Positions 27,920 through 38,429 are shown, numbered from the stretch's first letter. The stretch: DNA of 64,000 nucleotides from Yersinia vastinensis (GCF_902726565.1 NZ_CACVAF010000004.1:342512-406511), one strand, 5' to 3'. Notes: generated by a model not told the origin, from the letters alone. Program-made: numbers and translations.

Positions 27920-28972
27920 ATGCAAAATTTACCCTCTAAAGACATGCTGCTGGCCAAAGATCTGTCATTGACCAAAGAGCAGTTGCTGGAAAAACTGTTC
28001 CAGGCCGACATTATGACCCAGCAAGAAAGCCAAATGCTGTTTGCAGCTATCGTGCGCGGCGAATTAGAAGCAAGCCAACTGGCTGCAGCATTGATCAGCA
28101 TGAAAGTTCGTGGTGAAACTCCCGCTGAAATAGCGGGTGCGGCACAAGCACTGTTGGCTGATGCACAGCATTTCCCGCGTCCAGATTATCTGTTCGCTGA
28201 TATCGTCGGCACGGGGGGAGACGGCACCAACAGCATTAATATTTCTACCGCCAGTGCCTTTGTTGCCGCCAGTTGTGGTATCAAAGTGGCTAAACACGGT
28301 AACCGCAGTGTGTCCAGCCGTTCAGGTTCGTCTGATTTGCTGGCCGCATTCGGTATTCGTTTGGATATGACTGCCGAGCAATCACGGCTGGCCCTAGATG
28401 AGTTAGGGGTTTGCTTCCTCTTCGCGCCGCAATATCACACCGGTTTTCGCCATGCGATGCCCGTGCGTCAACAGTTGAAAACTCGGACGTTGTTCAATGT
28501 GCTGGGGCCATTAATCAACCCGGCTCGCCCACCACTGGCGCTGATTGGTGTTTATAGCCCTGATTTGGTGTTACCGATTGCACAGACCTTGAAGGTGCTT
28601 GGCTATCAACGCGCGGCGGTGGTACATGGCGGTGGCATGGACGAAGTCGCCATTCATGCCCCGACACAAGTCGCGGAATTGAATAACGGCAGCATCGAAA
28701 GCTATGAATTAGCACCAGAAGATTTTGGTTTGAATCGCTACCCATTGGGTTCGCTGCAAGGCGGTGCGCCTGAAGAAAACCGTGACATTTTAGCACGGTT
28801 GTTACAAGGTAAAGGTGAACCGGCACACGCCGCGGCCGTCGCGGCTAACGTCGCGTTATTACTGAAGTTGCACGGTCAAGAAAACCTGCGTCACAACGCG
28901 CAGCAAGCATTGGAAATGATTCACAGTGGTCAAGCGTTTTCACGTGTTACCGCTCTGGCAGCAAGAGGATAA
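27920..28972 (+). CDS. trpD: Anthranilate phosphoribosyltransferase
   Basis: A 350-residue enzyme transferring the phosphoribosyl group from PRPP to anthranilate. Signature motifs are [14 protein letters not shown] (PRPP/Mg binding), [13 protein letters not shown] (anthranilate and phosphate contacts) and VHGGGMDE. It is free-standing, not fused to TrpG. The N-terminus is about 20 residues longer than typical free-standing homologues. The first ATG at 27920 has an AAGGAA ribosome binding site, so I keep it. trpC follows after 3 bases. Confidence 0.97.
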   Translation: MQNLPSKDMLLAKDLSLTKEQLLEKLFQADIMTQQESQMLFAAIVRGELEASQLAAALISMKVRGETPAEIAGAAQALLADAQHFPRPDYLFADIVGTGGDGTNSINISTASAFVAASCGIKVAKHGNRSVSSRSGSSDLLAAFGIRLDMTAEQSRLALDELGVCFLFAPQYHTGFRHAMPVRQQLKTRTLFNVLGPLINPARPPLALIGVYSPDLVLPIAQTLKVLGYQRAAVVHGGGMDEVAIHAPTQVAELNNGSIESYELAPEDFGLNRYPLGSLQGGAPEENRDILARLLQGKGEPAHAAAVAANVALLLKLHGQENLRHNAQQALEMIHSGQAFSRVTALAARG

Positions 28973-28975
28973 ATC

Positions 28976-30337
28976 ATGCAGGAAACCGTACTTCACAAAA
29001 TAGTGCGCGATAAGGAAATCTGGGTTGCCGCGCGGAAATTGCAACAGCCTCTGGCCAGTTTTCAAAACGATATAACCCTAAGCCAACGCGACTTTTATCA
29101 GGCGCTGCAAGGCAGTAAAACCGTTTTTATTCTGGAATGTAAGAAAGCATCCCCATCCAAGGGGATCATTCGTGACAACTTTAATCCGGCAGAGATTGCC
29201 GCTGTTTACAAAAACTATGCTTCTGCTATCTCAGTGTTAACTGACGAAAAATACTTCCAGGGCAGTTTTGATTTCTTACCGCAAGTCAGTGCCGTCGTGA
29301 CTCAGCCTGTTTTGTGCAAAGACTTTATTATCGACGCCTATCAAATTCAACTCGCCCGTTTTTATCAGGCAGATGCGATTTTGTTGATGCTGTCGGTGCT
29401 AGACGATGACAGCTATCGCCAGTTGGCTGCGGTCGCACATAGCCTGAATATGGGCGTACTGACCGAAGCCAGTAATGCCGAAGAGCTGGACCGCGCCATT
29501 GCGCTGGGCGCAAAAGTCGTGGGTATTAACAACCGTGACTTACGTGACCTATCCATCGACCTTAATCGTACCCGTGAATTGGCACCTCGACTGCCAGAAG
29601 GCGTCACTGTTATCAGCGAGTCGGGGATTAATCATTACCGGCAGGTGCGTGAACTGAGCCATATTGCCAACGGTTTTCTGATCGGTAGTGCACTGATGTC
29701 TGAATCCGACCTTAATGCTGCCGTGCGCCGGGTATTACTGGGCGAGAATAAAGTCTGTGGGCTGACCCGTGCCCAAGATGCTGCCGCGGCATACCAAGCG
29801 GGTGCGGTGTATGGCGGGTTGATTTTTGTTAGCCATTCACCACGTCATGTGGACATCGCCCAAGCCCGTACCGTTATCAGTGGCGCGCCGCTAAAATATG
29901 TCGGGGTGTTCCGTGATGCTCAAATCAATACCGTCCAGCAAACTGCCGAGCGTTTATCTCTGGCAGCAGTACAACTGCATGGGCAGGAAGACCCATCTTA
30001 TATTAATCAACTGCGTGAGGTTTTACCTGCCAGTTGCCAAATTTGGAAAGCACTGATGGTCAGTGACACACTGCCCACCCGCAGCCTACAACATGTCGAA
30101 CGTTACGTATTGGACAATGGCGATGGCGGTACTGGTCAGCGTTTTGATTGGTCATTATTAGCGGGACAACCACTTGATAATGTCTTGCTGGCAGGCGGCC
30201 TGAATGCTGATAACTGTGCTGCTGCGGCTCAACTGGGCGCCGCAGGGTTAGATATTAACTCCGGTGTAGAAAGTGCTCCCGGCATCAAAGATCCTCAATT
30301 GATCGCTGCCGTATTCCAGACATTGCGCGCTTACTGA
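28976..30337 (+). CDS. trpC: Bifunctional indole-3-glycerol phosphate synthase / phosphoribosylanthranilate isomerase
   Basis: A 453-residue fusion of two TIM barrels (TrpC-TrpF), as in E. coli. Residues 1 to about 255 are the indole-glycerol-phosphate synthase ([30 protein letters not shown]). Residues 256 to the end are the isomerase (KVCGLTR, GVFRD, LHGQE and LAGGLNADN motifs). The two activities catalyse consecutive steps from phosphoribosyl anthranilate to indole-glycerol phosphate. It starts 3 bases after trpD, so translation is likely coupled. Confidence 0.97.
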   Translation: MQETVLHKIVRDKEIWVAARKLQQPLASFQNDITLSQRDFYQALQGSKTVFILECKKASPSKGIIRDNFNPAEIAAVYKNYASAISVLTDEKYFQGSFDFLPQVSAVVTQPVLCKDFIIDAYQIQLARFYQADAILLMLSVLDDDSYRQLAAVAHSLNMGVLTEASNAEELDRAIALGAKVVGINNRDLRDLSIDLNRTRELAPRLPEGVTVISESGINHYRQVRELSHIANGFLIGSALMSESDLNAAVRRVLLGENKVCGLTRAQDAAAAYQAGAVYGGLIFVSHSPRHVDIAQARTVISGAPLKYVGVFRDAQINTVQQTAERLSLAAVQLHGQEDPSYINQLREVLPASCQIWKALMVSDTLPTRSLQHVERYVLDNGDGGTGQRFDWSLLAGQPLDNVLLAGGLNADNCAAAAQLGAAGLDINSGVESAPGIKDPQLIAAVFQTLRAY

Positions 30338-30383
30338 TTTAATTTATGACCACATGTTGGTTAATCCGATAAAGGACAGAGAA

Positions 30384-31574
30384 ATGACCACACTAAATCC
30401 TTACTTTGGCGAGTTCGGCGGCATGTACGTGCCCCAGATTCTGATGCCAGCATTGAAGCAACTGGAAGACGCTTTTGTCAGTGCCCAACTGGACCCTGAG
30501 TTTCAGGCGGCATTTCAGGATTTGCTAAAGAACTATGCAGGGCGCCCAACGGCCCTGACCCTGTGTCAGAATTTGACCGAGGGGACCAAGACCAAGTTAT
30601 ATCTCAAACGAGAAGATCTGCTGCATGGCGGCGCGCACAAAACCAACCAAGTGTTGGGTCAAGCTTTATTAGCCAAGCGCATGGGTAAGACTGAAATCAT
30701 TGCAGAAACCGGTGCAGGACAGCATGGGGTCGCGTCAGCATTAGCTTGTGCCCTGCTTGGCTTGAAATGCCGTATCTATATGGGGGCGAAAGATATTGAA
30801 CGCCAATCACCTAACGTGTTCCGTATGCGCCTGATGGGCGCAGAAGTTATCCCGGTACACAGCGGCTCATCGACCCTGAAAGATGCTTGTAATGAAGCGT
30901 TGCGTGACTGGTCTGGTAGCTACGAAACCGCCCACTATATGCTAGGTACTGCTGCTGGCCCACATCCTTATCCAACCATCGTGCGTGAATTCCAGCGGAT
31001 GATTGGCGAAGAAACAAAGACGCAAATATTAGCCAAAGAAGGGCGTTTACCGGATGCGGTACTGGCATGTGTCGGGGGCGGCTCAAACGCGATTGGCATG
31101 TTTGCTGATTTTATCGACGAACCGGGCGTGGGTTTAATTGGTGTTGAACCCGCTGGGTTGGGTATCGAAACCGGTCAACATGGCGCCCCACTTAAGCACG
31201 GCAAAGTCGGCATCTACTTTGGAATGAAATCACCCATGATGCAAACCCGTGATGGTCAGATTGAAGAGTCTTACTCTATTTCTGCCGGGTTGGATTTCCC
31301 GTCAGTCGGGCCACAGCATGCTTATTTGAACAGCATCGGCCGTGCTGATTATGTTTCAGTCACCGATGATGAAGCGCTGGAAGCCTTCAAAGCACTGTCA
31401 TGCAAAGAAGGGATTATTCCGGCATTGGAGTCTTCCCATGCACTGGCCCATGCTTTGAAAATGATTAAAGCGTCGCCGGAAAAAGAACAAATACTGGTGG
31501 TTAATCTGTCTGGGCGTGGTGATAAAGATATTTTCACCGTCCACGATATTTTGAAAGCACGGGGAGAAATTTAA
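30384..31574 (+). CDS. trpB: Tryptophan synthase beta chain
   Basis: A 396-residue PLP enzyme that condenses indole with serine. The PLP-binding lysine is Lys86 in HGGAHKTNQ, and the phosphate-cradle GGGSNA and the GAGQHG active-site loop are present. An upstream in-frame start at 30354 exists. I chose ATG 30384 because AAAGGA precedes it by 7 bases and the protein then begins [13 protein letters not shown], as known TrpB proteins do. The TAA stop overlaps the trpA ATG by one base, coupling the two subunits of the channelled alpha2-beta2 complex. Confidence 0.98.
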   Translation: MTTLNPYFGEFGGMYVPQILMPALKQLEDAFVSAQLDPEFQAAFQDLLKNYAGRPTALTLCQNLTEGTKTKLYLKREDLLHGGAHKTNQVLGQALLAKRMGKTEIIAETGAGQHGVASALACALLGLKCRIYMGAKDIERQSPNVFRMRLMGAEVIPVHSGSSTLKDACNEALRDWSGSYETAHYMLGTAAGPHPYPTIVREFQRMIGEETKTQILAKEGRLPDAVLACVGGGSNAIGMFADFIDEPGVGLIGVEPAGLGIETGQHGAPLKHGKVGIYFGMKSPMMQTRDGQIEESYSISAGLDFPSVGPQHAYLNSIGRADYVSVTDDEALEAFKALSCKEGIIPALESSHALAHALKMIKASPEKEQILVVNLSGRGDKDIFTVHDILKARGEI

Positions 31575-32380
31575 TGGAGCGTTATCAGCAGCTTTTCAAA
31601 CAGTTGGCCGCCAAAAAAGAAGGGGCTTTTGTTCCTTTCGTGCAGTTAGGTGATCCATCACCGGCCCTCTCTTTGGATATTATTGATACTTTAATAGCAG
31701 CAGGCGCGGATGCGTTAGAGTTAGGTATCCCGTTTTCCGACCCGTTGGCTGATGGGCCGACCATTCAAAACGCGGCATTGCGAGCCTTCGCTGCGGGTGT
31801 GACGCCAGGTATCTGCTTTGAGATGTTAGCGGAAATTCGCAAAAAACATCCAACCATCCCTATTGGTCTGCTGATGTATGCAAATCTAGTATTCCACAAC
31901 GGGATTGATACTTTCTATGAGCGCTGTGCTGAAGTGGGCGTTGACTCGGTACTGATTGCTGACGTGCCATTCGAAGAGTCAGCTCCGTTCCGCGCGGCCA
32001 CAGCACGCCATGGCATTGCTCCTATCTTCATCTGTCCCCCCAATGCTGACGATGATTTATTGCGTGAAATTGCTTCACATGGTCGTGGCTATACTTATTT
32101 ACTCTCACGCGCTGGTGTTACCGGCGCTGAGAACCACGGTCATCTGCCGTTAAATCATTTGATTGATAAACTGCGTGAATACAATGCCGCACCAGCACTG
32201 CAAGGTTTTGGTATCTCAGAACCTGAACAGGTAAAAGCCAGTTTAGCTGCCGGGGCTGCGGGGGCAATTTCTGGCTCTGCCATTGTCAAAATCATAGAAA
32301 ATAATGTCTCACAACCTGCTGAGATGTTGAAAAAATTAGCTCATTTCGTCTCAGAAATGAAAGCCGCAACTCGTCTCTAA
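31574..32380 (+). CDS. trpA: Tryptophan synthase alpha chain
   Basis: A 268-residue TIM-barrel subunit that splits indole-glycerol phosphate into indole and glyceraldehyde 3-phosphate. The catalytic residues are in place: Glu49 in [10 protein letters not shown] and Asp60. GFGIS and [12 protein letters not shown], near the C-terminus, form the phosphate site. Last gene of the trp operon, with an 11-bp inverted repeat shortly after it. Confidence 0.98.
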   Translation: MERYQQLFKQLAAKKEGAFVPFVQLGDPSPALSLDIIDTLIAAGADALELGIPFSDPLADGPTIQNAALRAFAAGVTPGICFEMLAEIRKKHPTIPIGLLMYANLVFHNGIDTFYERCAEVGVDSVLIADVPFEESAPFRAATARHGIAPIFICPPNADDDLLREIASHGRGYTYLLSRAGVTGAENHGHLPLNHLIDKLREYNAAPALQGFGISEPEQVKASLAAGAAGAISGSAIVKIIENNVSQPAEMLKKLAHFVSEMKAATRL

Positions 32381-32387
32381 TCTTTAC

Positions 32388-32420
32388 TCAGCGCCTGAAA
32401 GTCTCATTCTCAGGCGCTGA
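32388..32420 (+). terminator. trp operon 3' inverted repeat
   Basis: TCAGCGCCTGA and its perfect 11-bp complement, separated by 11 bases, begin 8 bases after the trpA stop codon. No T tract follows, so it may act with Rho or mainly stabilise the 3' end. Confidence 0.65.
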
Positions 32421-32620
32421 ACTCATTATCGCGTGAGTATTAACGCTAAAATTTCTCGCGGCCTGTGGGAACATTGCAATCTTGGCAGTAATTACTCCCT
32501 TATTTTCAATATGTTCTCCACGAATTATTCACTGCTAATTTGAATAAACGCCATTAATAACCAATACTAATTATTGTGTTACATATGCCCTATGACATCG
32601 ATAAACATGGAGAGTCATTT

Positions 32621-32935
32621 ATGAAGATTTTCAAAACCCTTTCGGCCTTATGTATTGCAGTGATTATGGCGATGGCGGTATCCGCCTGTGCACCGACAGC
32701 AAAGTCTGAAGGCACAGGGGGCTATCTGGATGACACGGTGATCACGACGAAGGTAAAAGCGGCACTACTGGGTGAGAAGAATCTAAAATCCACGGAAGTC
32801 AGTGTTGAGACATTCAAAGGGCGGGTTCAACTGAGTGGTTTCGTCAGCTCACGCCAAGATGCTAATCGGGCCGTACAAATAACCCGCACCGTACCTGGGG
32901 TGAAATCGGTCAGTGATCAGATGCAAATCAGATAA
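32621..32935 (+). CDS. BON-domain lipoprotein
   Basis: A 104-residue protein with a lipoprotein signal peptide (lipobox VSAC near residue 22) followed by a single BON domain (DDTVITTKVKAALL through VQLSGFVSS and VPGVKSVSDQ). BON domains bind membranes or surfaces. OsmY and YraP/DolP are related envelope-stress proteins but carry two BON domains, so this is a shorter relative and I give no symbol. I chose ATG 32621, after GGAGAG, because it gives the signal peptide directly. The longer frame from 32576 does not. A clear terminator follows at 32945. Confidence 0.85.
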   Translation: MKIFKTLSALCIAVIMAMAVSACAPTAKSEGTGGYLDDTVITTKVKAALLGEKNLKSTEVSVETFKGRVQLSGFVSSRQDANRAVQITRTVPGVKSVSDQMQIR

Positions 32936-32944
32936 TTTAACGAT

Positions 32945-32970
32945 AGGAGGCGCATTTCTGCGCCTCCTTT
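32945..32970 (+). terminator. Intrinsic terminator of the BON lipoprotein gene
   Basis: AGGAGGCGCA and its complement, with a 4-base loop, are followed by TTTAT 10 bases after the stop codon. Confidence 0.8.
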
Positions 32971-33100
32971 ATCACCCAGTCCTGCCATATCAAGCACAAC
33001 TGGCTTGCTCAAAGCATTACCGTTACAGATGGGCGAATCCCGATAAGCTTAACCAAGTAAGTGCAGCTAACCCTCTTGTCGCGGCAAAAGCGACGGGAAG

Positions 33101-33736
33101 TTAGAAGCGATAACCCGCGCCAAACATAAATACCCATGGGTCAAGGCGTGTATGGATGCTCTGCTCCACCCCACCAGCTTTGAATTTAACGTCGGTTTCG
33201 ATGTTCATCCACCAGACAGACATGTTCAGCATCCAGTTTTCACTGACCATGTAATCCAAACCAGCTTGTCCTGCCACTCCCCAAGAGTCTTTAACACTTA
33301 AATCGGTCAAGCCCGCAGAAGCACCGGTATTGTTGAATTTCTCGTCAAAGAAGGTGGTGTAGTTTAAGCCAATCCCTAAATACGGACGCAGTTTGTCTTG
33401 TTTATCACGGAAATAATATTGCGCCATCAGTGTTGGTGGTAATTGCTTAACTTCTGCAATATCCCCGGTTGGCCCAAGACCGACTTTATGACGGAACGGC
33501 GTAGCCGCCAGCAGCTCGACCCCAATATTGTCAGTGATCAGATAGCTGAAAGTCAGACCTAACTGAGTATTATTATCCGCCTTGAAAGAACCATAACCTA
33601 GTACATCATCAGACCCTGCATTTGGTCTGACTGTCGCCGTCCCTGCCCGGAAAATATAATCGCCTGCTTGATGCGCACTGACTGCAGTCGATGCCAGAGT
33701 TGCTACGGCTAATAATGCCAAAGTGACTTTTTTCAT
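33101..33736 (-). CDS. ompW: Outer-membrane protein OmpW
   Basis: A 211-residue eight-stranded outer-membrane barrel. The signal peptide is MKKVTLALLAVATLASTAVS, cleaved near AHQAGDY. The OmpW-typical segments LAATPFRHKV and LRPYLGIGLNYT are present, and the protein ends in a C-terminal Phe for barrel assembly. The family forms a hydrophobic channel linked to transport of small hydrophobic molecules and to stress adaptation. ATG 33736 was chosen over upstream starts because it opens the signal peptide. It is divergent from the YkgJ-like gene, with an FNR-like site between them, consistent with oxygen control known for ompW in E. coli. Confidence 0.95.
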   Translation of the reverse strand: MKKVTLALLAVATLASTAVSAHQAGDYIFRAGTATVRPNAGSDDVLGYGSFKADNNTQLGLTFSYLITDNIGVELLAATPFRHKVGLGPTGDIAEVKQLPPTLMAQYYFRDKQDKLRPYLGIGLNYTTFFDEKFNNTGASAGLTDLSVKDSWGVAGQAGLDYMVSENWMLNMSVWWMNIETDVKFKAGGVEQSIHTRLDPWVFMFGAGYRF

Positions 33737-33880
33737 TATCCATTCCATTTGTAGGTACATTCGCGAACAGAATATACCTACAAATAAGTATTCATGATCC
33801 AATCGAGATCACATCTTTCGTAACAATCTAAATAAATCCTAATTTAAGTAGGGTTATTTAATTCCTTAATAACATTGAAA

Positions 33881-33894
33881 TTGATCTGGATCAT
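33881..33894. promoter_or_regulatory. FNR-like site upstream of ompW
   Basis: TTGATCTGGATCAT matches the FNR half-sites TTGAT and ATCAA at 9 of 10 positions. It lies about 145 bases before the ompW start and 140 before the divergent gene. Confidence 0.55.
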
Positions 33895-34032
33895 AAATGA
33901 CCTTTTTCAGCAAATCGTGCTAATGACCATTGATGAAAAAGTGAACCGTCGTCATGCTGCTATGCTTGGATGTCAAATGTGTGAAATCGTGATCGGTTGG
34001 CTGTTTACTTTGTAAGGAGCGGTAGATTAAAG

Positions 34033-34440
34033 ATGAGCGCTGAAATTAATCCGTGTGTGAATTGTGGTGCCTGCTGTGCCTATTTTCGGGTTTCATTCTA
34101 TTGGGCAGAAGCCAAAGAGGGGGGTGGTACAGTACCTAATGCGATGACAGAACAAGTCACGCCATTTATTAGCTGCATGTCAGGAACTAACAGCAAATCC
34201 CCCCGCTGTATCGCCCTTCAAGGAGATGTCGGTCAGTCCGTTTCCTGTTCAATTTATGGCGATCGACCGCCGCCTTGCCACGAATTTGAGCGCTCTGGCG
34301 AGGCCGGAGAACCTAATCCTTATTGTGATCGCGCCCGCGCCCACTACGGCTTGCCACCGTTACCCATTGATAATATCCAGATAATTAGATCAGAAGAAAT
34401 CAGCCATTGGCCAATCACGGGATCCCATAGCGCGCCATAA
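34033..34440 (+). CDS. YkgJ-family cysteine-cluster protein
   Basis: A 135-residue protein with a conserved cysteine pattern: CVNCGACC at residues 8-15, then further cysteines in ISCMSG, PRC, SCSIY, PPC and YC. This pattern defines the YkgJ/UPF0153 family, thought to bind zinc or an iron-sulfur cluster. The function is not established. ATG 34033 lies 15 bases after AAGGAG, a rather long spacing, and an upstream GTG/TTG start cannot be excluded. Adjacent to yciC on the same strand with a 50-base gap, and divergent from ompW. Confidence 0.85.
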   Translation: MSAEINPCVNCGACCAYFRVSFYWAEAKEGGGTVPNAMTEQVTPFISCMSGTNSKSPRCIALQGDVGQSVSCSIYGDRPPPCHEFERSGEAGEPNPYCDRARAHYGLPPLPIDNIQIIRSEEISHWPITGSHSAP

Positions 34441-34490
34441 CAAGGTATAATCATCGGCTAGCGCTATTTTTTCGATCCCAAGGAGCTTTC

Positions 34491-35258
34491 ATGCCTATCA
34501 CGGCTAACACTATATACCGTGACAGTTTTAACTTTTTGCGTAATCAGCTACCCACCATTTTGTTGCTGGCGTTGCTGACTGCGTTCATTACCGTCATGCT
34601 GAATCAGGCATTTATCCCTGATGCTGAACAACTGGGTATTTTAAGTGCTTCAGAAAGTGATTTTGCTTCATCGGGAGATATCAGTATTAGAGATATGGTG
34701 GCACAGCTCACACCAGAGCAGCAAATTGTGCTACTGAAAGTCTCTGCTGCGGCAACCTTTTCCGCATTAGTGGGCAATGTATTATTAGTGGGTGGAATGT
34801 TAACGCTGATCTCCATGGTATCAACTGGGCGTCGTGTTAGCGCATTACAGGCAATCGGAATTTCACTGCCTATTTTACCTCGCTTGCTGCTGTTAATGTT
34901 TATTGGCACATTGTTAATTCAGTTGGGATTAATGATATTCATCGTGCCTGGGATCATCATCGCCGTTGCTCTTTCTCTCTCACCGGTTATCGTGACTACT
35001 GAAAAGATTGGCGTTTTTGCCGCAATAAAAGCCAGTTCGAAACTGGCCTTTGCGAATGTGCGCTTAATTGTTCCTGCGATGATGCTGTGGATAGCCGCCA
35101 AATTGGTCTTGCTGTATTTGGTCAATCACTTAACAGCGTTGCCAACCCCCATTGCCAGCGTCATCTTAAGTTCATTGAGCAATCTGGTTTCTGCATTATT
35201 GCTGGTGTATCTGTTCCGCTTATATATGTTGCTGCGCCCGACGGATATTACAGTCTAA
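34491..35258 (+). CDS. yciC: YciC, UPF0259 inner-membrane protein
   Basis: A 255-residue polytopic membrane protein with about six hydrophobic segments. It starts [20 protein letters not shown] and matches E. coli YciC in length, and it keeps the neighbourhood of ompW and yciB. The function is unknown. A strong AAGGAG ribosome binding site is 5 bases before the ATG. A bidirectional terminator follows and separates it from the convergent SulP gene. Confidence 0.92.
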   Translation: MPITANTIYRDSFNFLRNQLPTILLLALLTAFITVMLNQAFIPDAEQLGILSASESDFASSGDISIRDMVAQLTPEQQIVLLKVSAAATFSALVGNVLLVGGMLTLISMVSTGRRVSALQAIGISLPILPRLLLLMFIGTLLIQLGLMIFIVPGIIIAVALSLSPVIVTTEKIGVFAAIKASSKLAFANVRLIVPAMMLWIAAKLVLLYLVNHLTALPTPIASVILSSLSNLVSALLLVYLFRLYMLLRPTDITV

Positions 35259-35277
35259 ATATCCTGTCATTCTCATA

Positions 35278-35302
35278 AAAAGGGGCACCATATGCCCCTT
35301 TT
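35278..35302. terminator. Bidirectional terminator between yciC and the SulP gene
   Basis: AAAAGGGGCA and its perfect complement, with loop CCATA, carry A and T runs on both sides. It can serve both convergent genes. Confidence 0.85.
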
Positions 35303-35328
35303 GTTATTTATGATAAACGCATTATTCT

Positions 35329-37065
35329 CTACACGTCGTTTTCAGGTTCCAGTTCCGTCACTGACGCCTGTTTTTCAGCCACACGCTGTTTACTCTGAAT
35401 CAGCTTAAGAGCCAGATACAAGTCAGGGACCAAAATCAGATCTTCATCATGGCTTTTGAGTCGGTTAATCCTGAACCAACGCGTCAACTCAGTACGTCTT
35501 CCGGCTAATATCAGTTTGATATTGCGCTGTCTTAAATCGCGTTTTAATTCATCGATAGCCGCCAACACGCTGATATCGGCATAGGTAAAGCTGGCAACCG
35601 CATCAATCACCACCCAATCCGTCGGATGTAAAGTACTATCAACCAAATTCAGAATGCGCCGCTTAAAATAGGCCACATTGAAGTAGGTCAATGGTGAGTT
35701 AAAACGGTAAATCATCACTCCAGGAACAGGTTTAATACCGTTGCCACTGCGCATTGAATGGATCATGCCATCTTCATTGACCCCTAACAGCTGCTCCGTT
35801 GGACGAAATACCGTGCGTAAAAATTGTAATATACCCAGTAATACCGCTAAACCAATACCACTGATAACCCCGACCAACACCACACTGGCAAAGGTAAAAA
35901 GCGCCAGATAGAAAGCTTGAGTATTACGTTTGCGTAGCTGCCATAAGCTTCTGAACCCGAGCAGAGACCAAGCCGCATAAATCAACACCACACCCAGAGC
36001 GGCGATGGGAATAAATTGCAGTGGGCGAGTTAAGAACAACAGCACCATCGCAATAACCAGCGCGGCAATAATTGAAACCAACTGACTCTTACCATTATTG
36101 GCATCATTCACTGCAGTGCGAGTGCTCGCCCCACTGATAGCAAAACCTTGGGATAAGGCGGAGACAATATTCGTGACCCCCAGCGCCCGCAATTCCACAT
36201 CGGCGTCAACTTCATAACCATTTTTGGCGGCAAAACTACGGGCCGTCAGCATCATGCTGACAAAACTGACAACCGCTAAGTTAAGGGCTGGAATGACCAT
36301 GTCACGTAGTAAACCAGGCTGGAAAGCCGGCCATTGCACGATTGGCAACCCGCCATCAAAACCGCCGACGACAGAAACACCAAATTGCTGCATATTGGCA
36401 GCCCAAGAGACAAAAGTCGCGATGACAATGGCCAACAAAGGTGCTGGCCAATTGGGTCTTAACCATTTAACGCCATATAGCACGACAAAAGTCAGCAACG
36501 AAATTGCGACCGTCGGCAAATGGCTATTAATCAAATTATGCGGTAATGCTAACACCCGCTCGATTAACTGGGGCGGTCGGGTCATAAAACCAAAAACTTT
36601 GCCTAGCTGGTCGACGATAATGGTAATCGCTACCCCGTTAAGCAGCCCTGTGAGTATTGGCCGCGATAACAAATCAGCCAATGCTCCCAATTTAAAGCGG
36701 CTCGCCACCAGGCACCACGTCCCCATCATCAATGTCATTATGATGGTCAGTTGCCAGTGAACCTCACTATTACCTGCCGCCAGTGGTGCAACAACCGCTG
36801 CTATCACCGCACAAGTCGCAGCATCAGGCCCCACAATCAATTGCCGCGATGAACCAAAAAATGCGTAGGCAATCATGGGTAAAATACAAGAATACAACCC
36901 CACCGCAGCACTTACGCCGGTCAATTCGGCATAAGCTATAGCGATAGGCAATGCTACAGCGGCAACGGATAATCCGGCTCTCACATCTGGCTTGAACCAA
37001 CCACGCTCATAGGCCATTAATTGGGTCAAACCCGGCATCCAATACCGGAGTGATTTTCTCTGCAT
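35329..37065 (-). CDS. SulP-family anion transporter with STAS domain
   Basis: A 578-residue protein. An N-terminal SulP transport domain with about 12-14 membrane segments spans residues 25-430 (LPIAIAYAELTG, GSSRQLIVGPDAATC and FAISGASTRTAVND are family signatures). A cytoplasmic STAS domain follows (about 445-555). SulP members import sulfate, bicarbonate or dicarboxylates. The sequence is clearly not the E. coli DauA orthologue, and the substrate cannot be read from it. It is inserted between yciC and yciB, which are neighbours in E. coli, and is transcribed opposite to them. Intact, with no sign of decay. Confidence 0.92.
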   Translation of the reverse strand: MQRKSLRYWMPGLTQLMAYERGWFKPDVRAGLSVAAVALPIAIAYAELTGVSAAVGLYSCILPMIAYAFFGSSRQLIVGPDAATCAVIAAVVAPLAAGNSEVHWQLTIIMTLMMGTWCLVASRFKLGALADLLSRPILTGLLNGVAITIIVDQLGKVFGFMTRPPQLIERVLALPHNLINSHLPTVAISLLTFVVLYGVKWLRPNWPAPLLAIVIATFVSWAANMQQFGVSVVGGFDGGLPIVQWPAFQPGLLRDMVIPALNLAVVSFVSMMLTARSFAAKNGYEVDADVELRALGVTNIVSALSQGFAISGASTRTAVNDANNGKSQLVSIIAALVIAMVLLFLTRPLQFIPIAALGVVLIYAAWSLLGFRSLWQLRKRNTQAFYLALFTFASVVLVGVISGIGLAVLLGILQFLRTVFRPTEQLLGVNEDGMIHSMRSGNGIKPVPGVMIYRFNSPLTYFNVAYFKRRILNLVDSTLHPTDWVVIDAVASFTYADISVLAAIDELKRDLRQRNIKLILAGRRTELTRWFRINRLKSHDEDLILVPDLYLALKLIQSKQRVAEKQASVTELEPENDV

Positions 37066-37295
37066 AACAACCCTACCCAGCCTTAACCCAATATTTACCG
37101 CTTATCATGCTGGGTTAATGCATGGCTGGCAATATACAGACAAAATCTGTTACCTGTTTATCGTAAGTTTCTGCAAATCCCGCTGGCAGTGCGCGCATTC
37201 CGGCAGATAATTAAGGATAATAGTGTTTTACCGCAGGTACACTCACCTCACTGAATCCGGTATAGTCGGGCGGTGTATAAATGATGGATTGATTC

Positions 37296-37838
37296 ATGAA
37301 GCAACTTTTAGATTTTCTCCCATTGGTCGTATTTTTTGTTTTCTACAAGATGTATGACATTTTTGTCGCCTCAGGGGCGCTCATTGTCGCAACGTTGTTA
37401 GCGCTGGCCTTTACTTGGGTCAAATATCGCAAAGTTGAAAAGATGACGCTAATCACCGCGATTATGGTACTGGTCTTCGGTACGCTAACACTGGCATTCC
37501 ACAGTGATTTATTCATTAAATGGAAAGTAACAGTGCTGTATGTTCTGTTCGCTGCCGCTTTGTTAGTAAGCCAATGGTTTATGAAGAAGCCATTGATTCA
37601 ACGAATGCTTGGTAAAGAGTTGTCGTTGCCTGATGTCGTGTGGTCAACACTGAATATGTCTTGGGCAATCTTCTTCCTGGCCTGCGGCCTGCTGAATATC
37701 TATGTCGCTTTCTGGTTACCTCAGGATATCTGGGTGAACTTCAAAGTCTTTGGCTTAACTGCGCTGACACTGGTATTCACGCTAATCAGCGGTGTTTATA
37801 TTTACCGACATATGCCGGAAGAGCAGAAAAAGTCATAA
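37296..37838 (+). CDS. yciB: Inner-membrane-spanning protein YciB (septation protein A, IspZ)
   Basis: A 180-residue protein with about five membrane segments. It begins [21 protein letters not shown], characteristic of the IspZ/YciB family, and contains [21 protein letters not shown] near the C terminus. It is implicated in cell-envelope synthesis and septation. Gene order yciC-yciB-yciA-tonB matches E. coli apart from the SulP insertion. Length is normal. Confidence 0.95.
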   Translation: MKQLLDFLPLVVFFVFYKMYDIFVASGALIVATLLALAFTWVKYRKVEKMTLITAIMVLVFGTLTLAFHSDLFIKWKVTVLYVLFAAALLVSQWFMKKPLIQRMLGKELSLPDVVWSTLNMSWAIFFLACGLLNIYVAFWLPQDIWVNFKVFGLTALTLVFTLISGVYIYRHMPEEQKKS

Positions 37839-37850
37839 TTTAACTAACTT

Positions 37851-37956
37851 ATACCCGATAGATTTTCCATTGCAGGTTGGCGGTCACTAAATAAGCTCAA
37901 TGAAATGAGTCAGTGATGACAACCAACAACCTTGCGGCTTGAAAGATAGCGGGTAT
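37851..37956. repeat. Palindromic intergenic repeat (MITE-like element)
   Basis: About 106 bases whose two ends are imperfect inverted repeats: ATACCCGATAG...GCAGGTTGG on the left and CCAACAACCTTGCGGCTTGA...CGGGTAT on the right. An inner palindromic core is centred on CTCAATGAAATGAG. Such long palindromes are typical of the mobile ERIC/YPAL-like elements abundant in Yersinia intergenic regions. It lies between yciB and yciA and could fold into a long hairpin in their transcript. Assignment to a named family would need comparison with genome copies. Confidence 0.7.
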
Positions 37957-37979
37957 CTATAACCCAAGTAGCGACAGAG

Positions 37980-38429
37980 ATGACTCAAGAACAGCAATCA
38001 CCTCGCGGTGAACAATTATTACCGAATGGTGAACTAGTCCTTCGTACCCTTGCCATGCCCGCAGACACCAATGCCAACGGCGATATCTTCGGTGGCTGGT
38101 TAATGTCGCAAATGGACATTGGCGGAGCCATTCAAGCAAAAGAAATAGCGCAAGGTCGAGTTGTCACCGTCCGTGTTGATGGAATGACTTTCCTCAAACC
38201 TGTGGCTGTAGGGGATGTCGTATGTTGCTATGCCCGTTGCATTAAAACCGGCCGTAGCTCTATTACCATCAATATCGAAGTGTGGGTGAAAAAGGTCTCT
38301 TCTGAGCCTATTGGTCAGCGCTATCGTGCGACTGAGGCCGTGTTCACCTATGTCGCAGTCGATGATGCAGGCAAAGCTCGAGCATTACCCGACGGACGGG
38401 GAAATTTTGAGGTGGGTGCGACACAATAG
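37980..38429 (+). CDS. yciA: Acyl-CoA thioesterase YciA
   Basis: A 149-residue hotdog-fold thioesterase. The family signature NANGDIFGGWLMSQMDIGG includes the catalytic Asn/Asp region. It hydrolyses a broad range of acyl-CoA esters. The ATG is at 37980, 24 bases after the palindromic repeat. It is followed by a terminator shared with the convergent tonB gene. Confidence 0.95.
   Translation: MTQEQQSPRGEQLLPNGELVLRTLAMPADTNANGDIFGGWLMSQMDIGGAIQAKEIAQGRVVTVRVDGMTFLKPVAVGDVVCCYARCIKTGRSSITINIEVWVKKVSSEPIGQRYRATEAVFTYVAVDDAGKARALPDGRGNFEVGATQ

Noticed and set aside
37851..37956. CRISPR-like or tRNA-like structure between yciB and yciA
   Set aside because: It is a single palindrome without spacers, and no cloverleaf can be drawn; it fits an intergenic repeat element better.
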